Source of the DNA: Agromyces subbeticus DSM 16689
Lineage (GTDB): Bacteria; Actinomycetota; Actinomycetes; Actinomycetales; Microbacteriaceae
Length of the DNA stretch: 64,000 nt
NCBI RefSeq assembly: GCF_000421565.1
Contig: NZ_ATXG01000018.1
Coordinates: 1 to 64,000 of the forward strand
Direction: 5' to 3'
Below the pieces are notes generated by a model. It saw nothing but the letters and a program-made list of their open reading frames with translations, searched no databases and had not been told where the DNA came from. The translations under genes were made by a program, and so were the position numbers. Of this stretch, positions 35,597-45,061 are shown piece after piece. Every line of letters begins with the position of its first letter. Position 1 is the stretch's first letter.

Positions 35597-38500
35597 CGCG
35601 GCGCGGCTCCACGCCGTAGAAGCCGCGATCGAACACAGCGCGCGCTCGGCGCGTGAGGTGCAGGTAGTCCTGCTCGAGCTGGGTCGCCGATCCCGGCGGA
35701 TAGCCCATGATGCGGGCGACGCCTTCGAGCTGCGAACGTTCGACGGGCAGCACGTCGGTCGTGCGCTCGAGCCAGAGTGTCAGTGCCGAGCGGGCGCGCG
35801 AGGCGAACACCCACGCGGCGCGCAGCACTTCGGCGTCGGATGCCTCGACGAGACCGTGTTCGACGGCGGCGGCCAGGGCATCGAGCGTCGAGGTCGTGCG
35901 CAACGCCGGCACCTCGGCCGCGTGCTGGAGCTGCGCGAGCTGCACGAACCACTCGACGTCGGAGAGCGAGCCGCGCCCGAGCTTGAGGTGCCGGTTCGGG
36001 TCGGCGCCCTGGGGCAGCCGTTCATTCTCGACTCGCGCCTTGATGCGCTTCACCTCGCGCACGTCGCGCTCGCTGATCGACTCGGGGTACCGCACCGAGT
36101 CGGCGAGCCCGGTGAACTCGTCGACGAGCCCTCGATCGCCCGCGACTCCCCTGGCGCGGAGCAGTGCCTGCGCCTCCCAGGTCAGCGACCACCTCGCGTA
36201 GTACGCGCGGTAGGCGTCGAGTGAGCGGGCGACGACGCCGTTGCGCCCCTCGGGGCGCAGATCGGCGTCGAGCTCGAACGGCAGGCGTGCGTCTTCGCTG
36301 AGACGCACGAGCTCGGCCACGATGCGCAGCGCTCGCGAGTGCGCGGCGTCGGCCGCGGCATCCGTGGCACGGTACACGTAGATGATGTCGGCGTCGGAGC
36401 CGAGGCCGAGCTCGCGGCCCCCGAACCTGCCCATGCCGATGACCGCGAACTCGATGCCGTCGGGCTCGCCACCGCGAATGGCGGCGACGAGGGCGGCGAT
36501 GTGGTTCTCGGTGACGTCGCTCAACGCATGCCCCAGCTCTTCGACGGTGCAGACGTCGAGCATCGCCGAGAGCGCGAGGCGCAGCACCTCACGCCGCCGG
36601 ATCGCGCGGAAGATCTTCGCCGCGGCGTCGGGCTGCTCGTGCCGCGCGAGCACCGCCCGGGTCTCGTCTTCGAGCGCCGCGAGGGAACGCGGGCGGAGCT
36701 CGTCGACATCTTCGAGCCAGACGACCGCCTCGGGACTCCGCTCGAGCAGTGCTGCGGCGAAGCGCGACCCCGAGAGCACGCGCGTGAGCCGCAGCGCGGC
36801 GTCGGAGGAGTCGCGCAGGAGTCGGAGGTACCAGTGCGTCGTGCCGAGGGTGTCGCTCAGTCGACGGAACGAGAGCAGCCCGAAGTCGGGGTCGGTGCCG
36901 TCGGCGAACCACGAGATCAGCACCGGCATCAGATGTCGCTGGATCTGCGCGCGCCGCGAGACCCCTGCGGTGAGGGCCGCGATGTGAGCGAGCGCGCCAC
37001 GCGGATCGCGGAACCCGATGGCGGCGAGGCGGGCCTCGGCTTGCGCGCTCGTCAGTTCGAGGCCCGATGCCGGCAATGCGGCCACCGCGGACAGCAGCGG
37101 ACGGTAGAAGAGCCGCTCGTGCAGGCCGCGCACACGCTGCCTGGTGGCCTGCCAGACGCTCATCAGCTCAGCGGCCGTGCGCCCGAGACCCGAGGCCCGG
37201 GCGAGCACCCGCAAGCGGTGCTCGTCTCGCGGCATCAGGTGCGTGCGGCGCAGGCGTTCGAGTTGCATGCGGTGCTCGAGCACGCGCAGCACCCGGTAGT
37301 CGCGGGCGAACTCCGCCGCCTCGTCGCGGCCCACGTAGCCGAGTTCGGCGAGTGCAGCGAGGGCGGGCAGCGTGCCGCCCTGCCGGATTCCTTCGTCGGT
37401 GGCGCCGTGCACGAGCTGCAGCAACTGCACCGTGAACTCGATGTCGCGGATGCCGCCGGGGCCGAGCTTGATCTGCACGTCGACCTCGTCGGCCGGGATG
37501 TGCTGCGTGACCCGTTCGCGCATGGCCTGCACGGATTCCACGAAGCCCTCGCGACTGGAGCTCGTCCAGACCTTCGGCGAGACGCCGTCGAAGTAGCGAC
37601 CGCCGAGTTCGAGGTCGCCCGCGAGCGGCCGAGCCTTGAGCAGCGCCTGGAACTCCCAGCTCTTCGCCCAGCGCTCGTAGTACTGCAGGTGCGATTCGAG
37701 GGTGCGAACGAGGGCGCCGTCTTTGCCCTCGGGCCGCAGGTTGGGGTCGACCTCCCAGAGTGGGGGTTCGATGCCGGGCTCGCCGATGATGCGCATCGTG
37801 AGCATCGCGAGCCGGGTTGCGATGTCGAGTGCTCGTGCGGTCGAGACGACCGACTCATCGGCCGACTCGGCGACGAAGATCACGTCGACGTCGCTGACGT
37901 AGTTCAGCTCGCGCGCGCCGGCCTTGCCCATGCCGATGACGGCCAGCCGAGTCGCCGCGACCTCGACGGCGGGGTACCGTCCGGGCGCGGCCGGGTCGCC
38001 CGCTTCGCGGGAGACCGCTCGGCGTGCCGCCTCGAGGGCGGCGTCGAGCGTCGCGCCGGCGAGGTCGGCGAGACCCGCGGCGACGACATCGACGACATCG
38101 ACGGCGTCGCCCCGGGTGAGATCGAAGACGGCGATCTCGGCGAGCAGTCGCCGGTACCTGATGCGGATGGCCCTCGCGGCCTGCTCGGGAACATCGACCG
38201 GGGCCGCAGCGACTTGGTCGAGCGCAGCGAGCATCGAGGATCGAGCCTCGCTGACGCTCGGCGGCGCGGCCGGAAGCTGACGGAAGATCGCGAGCTCCGA
38301 CGGATGCCGCAACAGGAACTCGGCGAACCCGCGCGATGTCCCGATGAGTCGAACCATGCGGACGGCTGCGCTCTCGTGAGCGAGCACCACGCCCAGCTCC
38401 GCCGGCTCCTGCTCGTGGAGTCGGTGCACGACCGACAACGCCTCGTCGGGGTCGGCGGCCTCGGCGAAGACATCGAGCAGCGACTCCACGTCGACCCCGG

Positions 38501-38597
38501 CCTCGGCCGCGAGGTGCGCGAGCGATGCGGACGCGCCGTCGAGGTCGGCGAAGCCCGCACGCGCGACTCTTCCGAGAGTTGGGGCCTTCCGAGACAT
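35580..38597 (-). CDS. glnE: Bifunctional glutamine synthetase adenylyltransferase/deadenylase
   Basis: A 1005-residue enzyme that adenylylates and deadenylylates GlnA in response to nitrogen status. It has two nucleotidyltransferase domains: the N-terminal one with GKAGARELNYVSDVDVIFV (about residue 225) and the C-terminal one with GRFGGRELGLGSDADIIYVY (about residue 735), separated by helical regulatory regions. Length is usual for actinobacterial GlnE. ATG 38597 lies 8 bp downstream of the glnA2 stop, so it is co-transcribed with it. Its target tyrosine is present in GlnA and not obvious in GlnA2. Confidence 0.96.
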   Translation of the reverse strand: MSRKAPTLGRVARAGFADLDGASASLAHLAAEAGVDVESLLDVFAEAADPDEALSVVHRLHEQEPAELGVVLAHESAAVRMVRLIGTSRGFAEFLLRHPSELAIFRQLPAAPPSVSEARSSMLAALDQVAAAPVDVPEQAARAIRIRYRRLLAEIAVFDLTRGDAVDVVDVVAAGLADLAGATLDAALEAARRAVSREAGDPAAPGRYPAVEVAATRLAVIGMGKAGARELNYVSDVDVIFVAESADESVVSTARALDIATRLAMLTMRIIGEPGIEPPLWEVDPNLRPEGKDGALVRTLESHLQYYERWAKSWEFQALLKARPLAGDLELGGRYFDGVSPKVWTSSSREGFVESVQAMRERVTQHIPADEVDVQIKLGPGGIRDIEFTVQLLQLVHGATDEGIRQGGTLPALAALAELGYVGRDEAAEFARDYRVLRVLEHRMQLERLRRTHLMPRDEHRLRVLARASGLGRTAAELMSVWQATRQRVRGLHERLFYRPLLSAVAALPASGLELTSAQAEARLAAIGFRDPRGALAHIAALTAGVSRRAQIQRHLMPVLISWFADGTDPDFGLLSFRRLSDTLGTTHWYLRLLRDSSDAALRLTRVLSGSRFAAALLERSPEAVVWLEDVDELRPRSLAALEDETRAVLARHEQPDAAAKIFRAIRRREVLRLALSAMLDVCTVEELGHALSDVTENHIAALVAAIRGGEPDGIEFAVIGMGRFGGRELGLGSDADIIYVYRATDAAADAAHSRALRIVAELVRLSEDARLPFELDADLRPEGRNGVVARSLDAYRAYYARWSLTWEAQALLRARGVAGDRGLVDEFTGLADSVRYPESISERDVREVKRIKARVENERLPQGADPNRHLKLGRGSLSDVEWFVQLAQLQHAAEVPALRTTSTLDALAAAVEHGLVEASDAEVLRAAWVFASRARSALTLWLERTTDVLPVERSQLEGVARIMGYPPGSATQLEQDYLHLTRRARAVFDRGFYGVEPRREPTSG

Positions 38598-38605
38598 CCG
38601 CTGGG

Positions 38606-39961
38606 TCAGAGGATCTCGAGGTTGCGCTGCAACTCGAACGGAGTGACCTGCGAACGGTAGTCGCGCCACTCGGCGCGCTTGTTCGCGAGCACGTAGTTGA
38701 AGACCTGCTCGCCCAGCGTCTCCGCGACGAGTTCAGACTCCTCCATCTGCTGGATCGCGTGATCGAGGCTCGCCGGCAGCGGGTCGTAGCCGAGCGCGCG
38801 CCGCTCGCGATCGGTGAGCGCCCACACGTCGTCTTCGGCCTCTGGAGGCAGTTCGTAGCCCTCTTCGATGCCCTTCATGCCGGCGGCGAGCAGCAACGAG
38901 AAGGCCAGGTAGGGGTTCGCCGCGGAATCGATGGCGCGATACTCGACGCGCGCGCTCTGGCCCTTGTTGGGCTTGTAGAGCGGCACTCGCACGAGCGCGG
39001 AGCGGTTGTTGTGACCCCAGCAGATGAAGCTCGGTGCCTCTGCGAGCTTGTCGGGTCCTACCCCGCCCCACAGCCGCTTGTACGAGTTCACGAACTGGTT
39101 GGTGACCGCGGAGATCTCCGACGCATGGCGCAGGAGTCCCGCGATGAACTGACGGCCGATCTTCGAGAGCTGGTATTGCGCACCGGGCTCGTAGAAGGCA
39201 TTCGCATCGCCCTCGAACAAGGACAAGTGGGTGTGCATGCCGCTTCCGGGCTGCAATGAGAACGGCTTCGGCATGAACGTGGCGTAGACGCCCTGCTCGA
39301 TCGCGACCTCTTTGATGACGGTGCGGAACGTCATGATGTTGTCGGCCGTCGTGAGCGCGTCGGCGTAGCGGAGGTCGATCTCGTTCTGGCCGGGGCCGGC
39401 CTCGTGGTGGCTGAACTCGACGGAGATGCCGAGGTCTTCGAGCATGCGCACCGAACGGCGACGGAAGTCGTGGGCGGTGCCGCCGGGAACGTTGTCGAAG
39501 TAGCCGGCCGAGTCGACCGGTTCGGGCCCCGTCTCGCCGTACTTCGACGACTTGAGCAGGTAGAACTCGATCTCGGGGTGCGTGTAGAACGTGAACCCGC
39601 GATCGGCCGCACGAGCCAGGGTGCGCTTCAGCACGTTGCGGGGGTCTGAGACCGCCGGCTCGCCGTCGGGCGTCGTGATGTCGCAGAACATGCGTGCGGT
39701 CGGGTCGATGTCGCCCCGCCACGGCAGCGTCTGGAACGTCGTGGGATCGGGGTAGGCGAGCAGGTCGGACTCGAAGGTGCGACTCAGCCCCTCGATCGCC
39801 GAGCCGTCGAAGCCGATGCCCTCGGTGAACGCACCCTCGACCTCGGCGGGCGCAATGGCCACCGATTTCAAGGTGCCGACGACGTCGGTGAACCAGAGCC
39901 TGACGAACTTGACCCCTCGCTCCTCGATCGTGCGAAGAACGAAGTCGCGCTGCTTATCCAT
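38606..39961 (-). CDS. glnA2: Glutamine synthetase family protein (GlnA2-type)
   Basis: A 451-residue GSI homolog with the fold motifs FDGSAIEGLSR, HPEIEFYLL, GQNEIDLRYADALT and MPKPFSLQPGSGMHTHLS. It matches the second glutamine synthetase that sits next to glnE in actinobacteria. The region of the adenylylation tyrosine reads EGYELPPEAEDD, so regulation by GlnE is doubtful. It may be a low-affinity GS or act on related gamma-glutamyl substrates. ATG 39961 follows GAGAGGG. Confidence 0.9.
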   Translation of the reverse strand: MDKQRDFVLRTIEERGVKFVRLWFTDVVGTLKSVAIAPAEVEGAFTEGIGFDGSAIEGLSRTFESDLLAYPDPTTFQTLPWRGDIDPTARMFCDITTPDGEPAVSDPRNVLKRTLARAADRGFTFYTHPEIEFYLLKSSKYGETGPEPVDSAGYFDNVPGGTAHDFRRRSVRMLEDLGISVEFSHHEAGPGQNEIDLRYADALTTADNIMTFRTVIKEVAIEQGVYATFMPKPFSLQPGSGMHTHLSLFEGDANAFYEPGAQYQLSKIGRQFIAGLLRHASEISAVTNQFVNSYKRLWGGVGPDKLAEAPSFICWGHNNRSALVRVPLYKPNKGQSARVEYRAIDSAANPYLAFSLLLAAGMKGIEEGYELPPEAEDDVWALTDRERRALGYDPLPASLDHAIQQMEESELVAETLGEQVFNYVLANKRAEWRDYRSQVTPFELQRNLEIL

Positions 39962-40036
39962 CCACACCCTCTCTCGCACCTCTCAGCGTACTGGCTCGGG
40001 CGGGCTCGTGAGGCCGGGCGCGGATGCCGCGTGTGC

Positions 40037-40042
40037 CAGACT
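40037..40042 (+). promoter_or_regulatory. Possible -10 element of panB
   Basis: CAGACT, 7 nt before the panB ATG. The first base deviates from the TAnnnT consensus. Confidence 0.4.
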
Positions 40043-40049
40043 TGGCCTC

Positions 40050-40934
40050 ATGTCAGGCGAGCCCCAGTCCGCAGCATCCGACACCTCGGCCGGCGCCGAG
40101 CAGAACCCGTATGGCGGTGCCGCCGCATCCGGAGGGCCGAAGCGCGTGCGCACTCGGCACTTCCAGAATGCGAAGCGCGACGGCATCAAGATCACGGGGC
40201 TGACGAGCTACGACCAGCTCACGGCGCGCATCTTCGACGAAGCCGGCATCGACTTCCTGCTCGTCGGCGACTCGGCGGGCAACAACGTCTTCGGCTACGA
40301 GACGACCCTGCCCGTCACGGTCGATGAGCTCATCCCGTTGACGCGGGCGGTCGCTGGTGCGGTCAAGCGTGCCTTCGTGGTGGCCGACATGCCGTTCGGC
40401 TCCTACGAGAACGGCCCTGAAGACGCACTGCACACCGCGGTGCGGTTCATGAAGGAGGCCGGCGCGCACGCCGTGAAGCTCGAGGGCGGCGAACGCAGCC
40501 ACAAGCAGATCCGCCGCATCGTCGGTGCCGGCATCCCTGTGATGGGCCACATCGGCTACACGCCGCAGAGCGAGCACGGCCTCGGCGGCCATGTGATCCA
40601 GGGTCGCGGCGACGGCGTGAAGCAGCTGCTCGCCGATGCGAAGGCGGTGCAGGAGGCGGGCGCATTCGCCGTCGTGCTCGAGATGGTGCCGGCCGATGCC
40701 GCGCGACAGGTGACCGAGTTGCTCGAGATTCCCACGCTCAGCGTTGGCGGCGGCCCCCACACCGACGGGCAACTGCTCGTCTGGACCGACTGGGCCGGCC
40801 TCACGATCGGGCGCGTGCCGAAGTTCGTCAAGCAGTACGCCGATCTCTCGGGCATTCTCAGTGCTGCGGCGAAGGAGTGGCGCGCCGACGTGGAGTCGGG
40901 CGTCTACCCGAACGCCGAGCACTCGTACGAGTAG
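40050..40934 (+). CDS. panB: 3-methyl-2-oxobutanoate hydroxymethyltransferase
   Basis: A 294-residue enzyme for the first committed step of pantothenate (CoA) synthesis, using methylene-tetrahydrofolate. Metal and substrate motifs are DFLLVGDSAGN (Asp), VVADMPFGSY (Asp), AVKLEGG (Lys/Glu) and MGHIGYTPQS. The N-terminal 30 residues (Ser/Ala/Gly-rich) precede the TIM barrel and are not conserved. CoA and ACP phosphopantetheine both depend on this pathway. ATG 40050 has no ribosome site. Confidence 0.95.
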   Translation: MSGEPQSAASDTSAGAEQNPYGGAAASGGPKRVRTRHFQNAKRDGIKITGLTSYDQLTARIFDEAGIDFLLVGDSAGNNVFGYETTLPVTVDELIPLTRAVAGAVKRAFVVADMPFGSYENGPEDALHTAVRFMKEAGAHAVKLEGGERSHKQIRRIVGAGIPVMGHIGYTPQSEHGLGGHVIQGRGDGVKQLLADAKAVQEAGAFAVVLEMVPADAARQVTELLEIPTLSVGGGPHTDGQLLVWTDWAGLTIGRVPKFVKQYADLSGILSAAAKEWRADVESGVYPNAEHSYE

Positions 40935-40944
40935 CCCCGGGCCG

Positions 40945-41130
40945 TCAGTCTTCGGCGGCCTCTTCTTCAGCCCACTTCGCGCTGTTCGCACGCAGGATAT
41001 CGAGCGCGCGCTCGGCTTCGGCGCGGGTCTCGAACGGACCCACCCGGTCAGTCGACGGCGACTCGAATCCCTGCTCCACCTCTCCGGTGCGCAGGTTGTA
41101 CCAGAACATGTGTTCGACGTCCTCGGCCAT
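40945..41130 (-). CDS. Small SPOR-like domain protein
   Basis: A 61-residue protein of a family common in actinobacteria. It begins MAEDVEHMFWYNLRTGEVE and contains VGPFETRAEAERALD, which resembles the core of a SPOR repeat (peptidoglycan-binding fold), and ends in a Trp/Glu-rich tail. There is no signal peptide or membrane helix, so binding to cell wall is not established. It is divergent from map with only 11 bp between the two start codons. Confidence 0.8.
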   Translation of the reverse strand: MAEDVEHMFWYNLRTGEVEQGFESPSTDRVGPFETRAEAERALDILRANSAKWAEEEAAED

Positions 41131-41144
41131 AGGCTGATCCTATG
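41128..41144. promoter_or_regulatory. Bidirectional leaderless promoter, 17-bp near-palindrome
   Basis: CATAGGCTGATCCTATG contains the start codons of both divergent genes at its ends. Plus strand: TAGGCT (41130-41135), 6 nt, ATG 41142. Minus strand: TAGGAT (41137-41142), 6 nt, ATG 41130. Each -10 box uses a base of the opposite start codon. Any -35 element must lie inside the other gene. Confidence 0.7.
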
Positions 41145-42005
41145 CCCAAAGACGCCTCCGGCCACCTGATCCCGGGTCGCCTGTCGCCGCAGCGATCGGT
41201 GCGCGCCGACATCCCCCGGCCTGAATACGTCGGCCGACGGGCGCCGGCGGCCTACACCGGCGACGACCGGTACTCGCCTGTTGAGGTCGAACGCATCCGG
41301 GCCGCCGGCCGCGTCGCCGCCGGCGCCATCGACGCGGCAGCCGCCCTGATCCGGCCCGGAGTGACGACCGACGAGCTCGATCGAATCGTGCACGACTACG
41401 TCGTGGGGCACAGCGCCTACCCGTCGACGCTCGGCTATCGCGGCTACCCGAAGTCGTCGTGCACCTCGGTCAACGAGGTCATCTGCCACGGCATCCCCGA
41501 CGACACCGTGCTCGTCGACGGCGACCTCGTGAACATCGACGTCACGGCGTATCTCGACGGCTACCACGGCGACCTCAACCACACCTTCCTCGTCGGCGAG
41601 GCGAGCGAGGCGGCGACGCTGCTCGTCGAGCGCACACGAGAGGCGCTGCGCCGCGGCATCCGTGCCGTCGCCCCCGGCCGCCAGGTCAACGTGATCGGTC
41701 GTGCGATCGAGGCGTACGCGAAGCGGTTCGGTTACGGCGTCGTGCGCGAGTACACGGGTCACGGGGTCGGCCGCGCGTTCCACTCGGGGCTCATCATCCC
41801 CCACTACGACGCGCCCGAGCACGACACGGTGATCGAAGAGGGCATGGTGTTCACGATCGAGCCGATGCTGACCCTCGGCGGACGCGAGTGGGAGGTGTGG
41901 GACGACGACTGGACGGTCGTGACCCGCGACCGCTCGCTGACGGCCCAATTCGAGCACACCCTCGTGGTCACCGAGCGCGGGGCGGAGATCCTGACGCTTC
42001 CCTGA
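41142..42005 (+). CDS. map: Methionine aminopeptidase type I
   Basis: A 287-residue enzyme that removes the initiator methionine. The five metal ligands are visible in [16 protein letters not shown] (two Asp), GHGVGRAFH (His), FTIEPML (Glu) and QFEHTLVV (Glu). An N-terminal extension of about 40 residues carries a PxxP-like stretch, as in other actinobacterial MetAP-c forms. It is probably leaderless. ppgK follows on the same strand. Confidence 0.96.
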   Translation: MPKDASGHLIPGRLSPQRSVRADIPRPEYVGRRAPAAYTGDDRYSPVEVERIRAAGRVAAGAIDAAAALIRPGVTTDELDRIVHDYVVGHSAYPSTLGYRGYPKSSCTSVNEVICHGIPDDTVLVDGDLVNIDVTAYLDGYHGDLNHTFLVGEASEAATLLVERTREALRRGIRAVAPGRQVNVIGRAIEAYAKRFGYGVVREYTGHGVGRAFHSGLIIPHYDAPEHDTVIEEGMVFTIEPMLTLGGREWEVWDDDWTVVTRDRSLTAQFEHTLVVTERGAEILTLP

Positions 42006-42027
42006 ACGCCGCCCGAATGACCCGCGA

Positions 42028-42033
42028 TAGTCT
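42028..42033 (+). promoter_or_regulatory. -10 element of leaderless ppgK
   Basis: TAGTCT, 7 nt before ATG 42041. It overlaps the region downstream of another in-frame ATG at 42017 and favours the later start. Confidence 0.55.
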
Positions 42034-42040
42034 GGCGACC

Positions 42041-42793
42041 ATGGCGACAGAGCACGCGATCGGCATCGATATCGGCGGTACGGGCATCAAGGGCGCGGTC
42101 GTCGACCTCCGCTCCGGCGAGCTCGTCTCGGAGCGGCGAAAGGTGTCGACCCCTGAGGGCGGCCGGCCGGCCGACATCTTGCGGGCCACCGGCGAACTGC
42201 TCGACGGACTCTCGAACGAGTTCGGCGATGCCCTGCCGCTCGGCGTCTGCTTTCCTGCGGTCGTGAAGCACGGGCACACGCTCTCGGCAGCGAACATCTC
42301 GAGCGAGTGGATCGGCCTGCCCGCCGAGCAGCTCTTCGAAGACACCTTCGGCCGCGAGATCCACTTCATCAACGACGCGGATGCCGCGGGCTACGCGGAA
42401 TCCCGCTACGGCGCCGCCGTGGGAGCTGAGGGACTCGTCATCCTCACGACGCTCGGCACGGGCATCGGGTCGGCCTTCCTCTACGACGGCGTGCTCCTGC
42501 CGAACACCGAACTCGGTCACATGGAGGTCGACGGCGTGCAGGCCGAGAAGCGCGCCGCATACTCGGCGATGGAACGGGAGTCGCTCGATTGGCCCGACTG
42601 GGCGGCGCGGCTGCAGCGCTTCTACGCAGCGGTGGAGTTCCTGTTCTCCCCCGACCTGTTCGTCGTGGGCGGCGGCGTCTCGAAGCACCACGCGCAGTTC
42701 CTGCCGTTGCTCGAGCTCAACACCCCCATCGTGCCGGCGGTGCATCGCAACAACGCGGGAATCCTCGGGGCGGCATCGCTCGCTGCGGGGTGA
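42041..42793 (+). CDS. ppgK: Polyphosphate glucokinase
   Basis: A 250-residue ROK-family kinase that phosphorylates glucose using polyphosphate or ATP, typical of actinobacteria. It has the phosphate loop AIGIDIGGTGIKGAVVDL at the start, the GLVILTTLGTGIGSAF loop, NTELGHMEVDG (glucose-binding Glu-His), and a C-terminal GGGVSKHHAQFLP segment that marks PPGK rather than ordinary ROK glucokinase. The ROK zinc-binding cysteines are absent, as is normal for PPGK. Confidence 0.94.
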   Translation: MATEHAIGIDIGGTGIKGAVVDLRSGELVSERRKVSTPEGGRPADILRATGELLDGLSNEFGDALPLGVCFPAVVKHGHTLSAANISSEWIGLPAEQLFEDTFGREIHFINDADAAGYAESRYGAAVGAEGLVILTTLGTGIGSAFLYDGVLLPNTELGHMEVDGVQAEKRAAYSAMERESLDWPDWAARLQRFYAAVEFLFSPDLFVVGGGVSKHHAQFLPLLELNTPIVPAVHRNNAGILGAASLAAG

Positions 42794-42803
42794 CCCGCAG
42801 AAA

Positions 42804-43192
<389 letters not shown>

Positions 43193-43197
43193 CGACC

Positions 43198-43203
43198 AGT
43201 CTA
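43198..43203 (-). promoter_or_regulatory. -10 element of rnpB
   Basis: TAGACT on the minus strand, about 6 nt before the predicted 5' end of RNase P RNA. Confidence 0.6.
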
Positions 43204-43215
43204 TCGTGTGGGCGC

Positions 43216-43953
43216 TCAGAGCCCCGACTCGTCGGTGCGCACGAGGATCCGGTCGCACTCCGGGCATTGCACGACCTCATCGGGTGCAGCTCGGCGAACC
43301 GACTCGAGGTCGGAGCCGGTGAGCGTCATGCCGCAGCCACCGCACGTGCGCGCCTGCAGCAGTGCAGCTCCGACTCCCCCACCGCGCACGCGAGCCCGCT
43401 CGTAGTACGCGAGCAGCGGCTCGGCGACGTCGCCGGCGAGCACGGCGCGATCGCGCTCGGTCTGCTCGCGCTCGATACCGAGACCGCCTGCTGCCTGATC
43501 GCGCTCGGCTTCGAGCGCGGCGACCTCGTCGACGATCGCCGCTCGCTGCATGTCGATACTCGAGACGGCGACCTCGGCCTCTTCGACGCGCTCCATGACG
43601 ACGAGTTCCTGCTCCTCGAGGTCGTTCAGGCGGCGGCGAAGCGACACGAGTTCGGCTTCGAGGGCCGAGACGTCCTTGACCGATGAGGTGTGCTGCAGTC
43701 GCTCGCTGTCACGGGCGATGCGCGCCTCGACGACCTTCACGTCGGATTCGAGGCGATGCAGCTCGAGACGGGCGTCTTCGAGCGTGCCGAACGCCTCGGC
43801 GCGCGTGCCGCGCACAGCCTGGTCGCGGCTGGCGAGCTCGGCGAGCGGCTTGGCCTGCGGAAGCGAGCCGAGTCGGTGCGCGAGCTGCGCGAGTCGCGTG
43901 TCGAGCGACTGGAGTCGCAGCAGGTGTTCCTGTTCGGCGGGACTGGCCTTCAC
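43216..43953 (-). CDS. Coiled-coil zinc-ribbon protein
   Basis: A 245-residue protein: residues 1-170 form a long coiled coil (heptads rich in Leu, Glu, Arg) and the C-terminus is a C4 zinc ribbon (CGGCG then CPECD). The family (Rv2229c-like) is widespread; a role in nucleic-acid binding or secretion has been suggested for relatives, but none is proven here. GTG 43953 has GAGGAG upstream. It follows the Nif3-like gene by 51 bp, the usual pairing. Confidence 0.88.
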   Translation of the reverse strand: MKASPAEQEHLLRLQSLDTRLAQLAHRLGSLPQAKPLAELASRDQAVRGTRAEAFGTLEDARLELHRLESDVKVVEARIARDSERLQHTSSVKDVSALEAELVSLRRRLNDLEEQELVVMERVEEAEVAVSSIDMQRAAIVDEVAALEAERDQAAGGLGIEREQTERDRAVLAGDVAEPLLAYYERARVRGGGVGAALLQARTCGGCGMTLTGSDLESVRRAAPDEVVQCPECDRILVRTDESGL

Positions 43954-44004
43954 GTGGTACTCCTCGAGGTTCGGGTTGTCGGTGACGACGTGGTCGGTGC
44001 GGGT

Positions 44005-44823
44005 TCACTGCACGATCTGGAAGTCCCAGGGATCGGTGCGGAGTTCGGAGACGACGACGGTGAGCTCGGGGTGCGCGGCGCGCAGCTCGGCGGCTGCCGT
44101 CTCGAGCCAGAGCCATTCGCTCGCCCAGTGCGACACGTCGATCAGCGCAGGGCCGCCCGAGAGCTTCGACTGCTCGCGCGACTCCGACGCCGGGTGATGG
44201 CGAAGATCGGCCGTGATGTAGGCGTCGGCCGTGCGCACGACAGGCTCGGAGAGCAGCGAGTCGCCCGCTCCGCCGCACAGGGCGACCGTGTTCACGACGT
44301 CGTCGAAGCTACCGGCGACGCGCACCCCGGTCGCGGTCGGCGGGAGGATCGCGGCGAGACGACGCGCGAGACGGCCGACAGTGGTGGGTTCGGCGAGTCG
44401 TCCGACGCGCCCGAGACCGAGGGCCATGTCGTTCGACGGTACGATCGGACGGATGTCGCTGAGACCGAGCCGTTCTGCGAGCACCGCCGAGGTGCCGGAG
44501 GCGACGACATCCGCGTTGGTGTGCGCGGCGACGAGCGCGCAGTCGGCACGGATCAGGCGAGCGAGCAGCGAGCCCTTGTACCGGTCTTCGGCGACCGAGG
44601 TCACTCCCCGGAGCAGTAGCGGATGGTGCGCGATCACGAGATCGGCGCGCTCGGCGATGGCTTCGTCGATGGTCTCGGCCACCGCGTCGACGGTGAAGAG
44701 CACGCGATGAACCGCGGCATCGGGGTCGCCGGTCACGAGGCCGGCCGCGTCCCACGATTCGGCGCCGGCGAACGGCCACAGACGATCGATCGTCGTCAGG
44801 AGTTCGGCGAGGCTCGGGGTCAC
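44005..44823 (-). CDS. Nif3-like dinuclear metal centre protein
   Basis: A 272-residue member of the NIF3/YbgI family, which forms toroidal hexamers with two metals per subunit. It shows SWDAAGLVTGD, VIAHHPLLLRG (two metal His), and a C-terminal HWASEWLWLE with a His-Glu pair. The biochemical function is unsettled; some members are annotated as GTP cyclohydrolase 1 type 2 homologs. GTG 44823 follows TAGGCT by 6 nt, consistent with leaderless expression. Confidence 0.9.
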   Translation of the reverse strand: MTPSLAELLTTIDRLWPFAGAESWDAAGLVTGDPDAAVHRVLFTVDAVAETIDEAIAERADLVIAHHPLLLRGVTSVAEDRYKGSLLARLIRADCALVAAHTNADVVASGTSAVLAERLGLSDIRPIVPSNDMALGLGRVGRLAEPTTVGRLARRLAAILPPTATGVRVAGSFDDVVNTVALCGGAGDSLLSEPVVRTADAYITADLRHHPASESREQSKLSGGPALIDVSHWASEWLWLETAAAELRAAHPELTVVVSELRTDPWDFQIVQ

Positions 44824-44829
44824 CCGCTC

Positions 44830-44835
44830 AGCCTA
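44830..44835 (-). promoter_or_regulatory. -10 element of leaderless Nif3-like gene
   Basis: TAGGCT on the minus strand, 6 nt before the GTG at 44823. Confidence 0.6.
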
Positions 44836-44995
44836 CCCGCGCGACCGACGCTGCCCCGTGCCATCCGCTCAGCACGAACCTGCGCGAGGTTCATCGCGCC
44901 GGTGTCCGCGATGAACTCGCGCCGCTCGCGATCGCCCCGAAAGACCACCTCGGGCACTGCGGGTGAGCCGACAGTACGAGCGTGCATTTCTTACG

Positions 44996-45055
44996 TTAAG
45001 ACTTGCTGTTTTAGATTCGCTCTTTTGTTGAGAACTGCTTTTTTAGAGTTAGGAT
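44996..45055 (+). promoter_or_regulatory. AT-rich promoter with direct repeats upstream of HTH regulator
   Basis: TAGGAT (45050-45055) lies 6 nt before the ATG, and TTGAGA (45028) about 16 bp upstream can be its -35. Two imperfect direct repeats (TTAAGACTTGCTGTTTTAGA at 44996 and TTGAGAACTGCTTTTTTAGA at 45028) are about 32 bp apart. The second covers the promoter, so they may be autoregulatory operators. The remainder of the 238-bp gap back to 44823 holds no gene. Confidence 0.6.
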
Positions 45056-45061
45056 CTGCAC

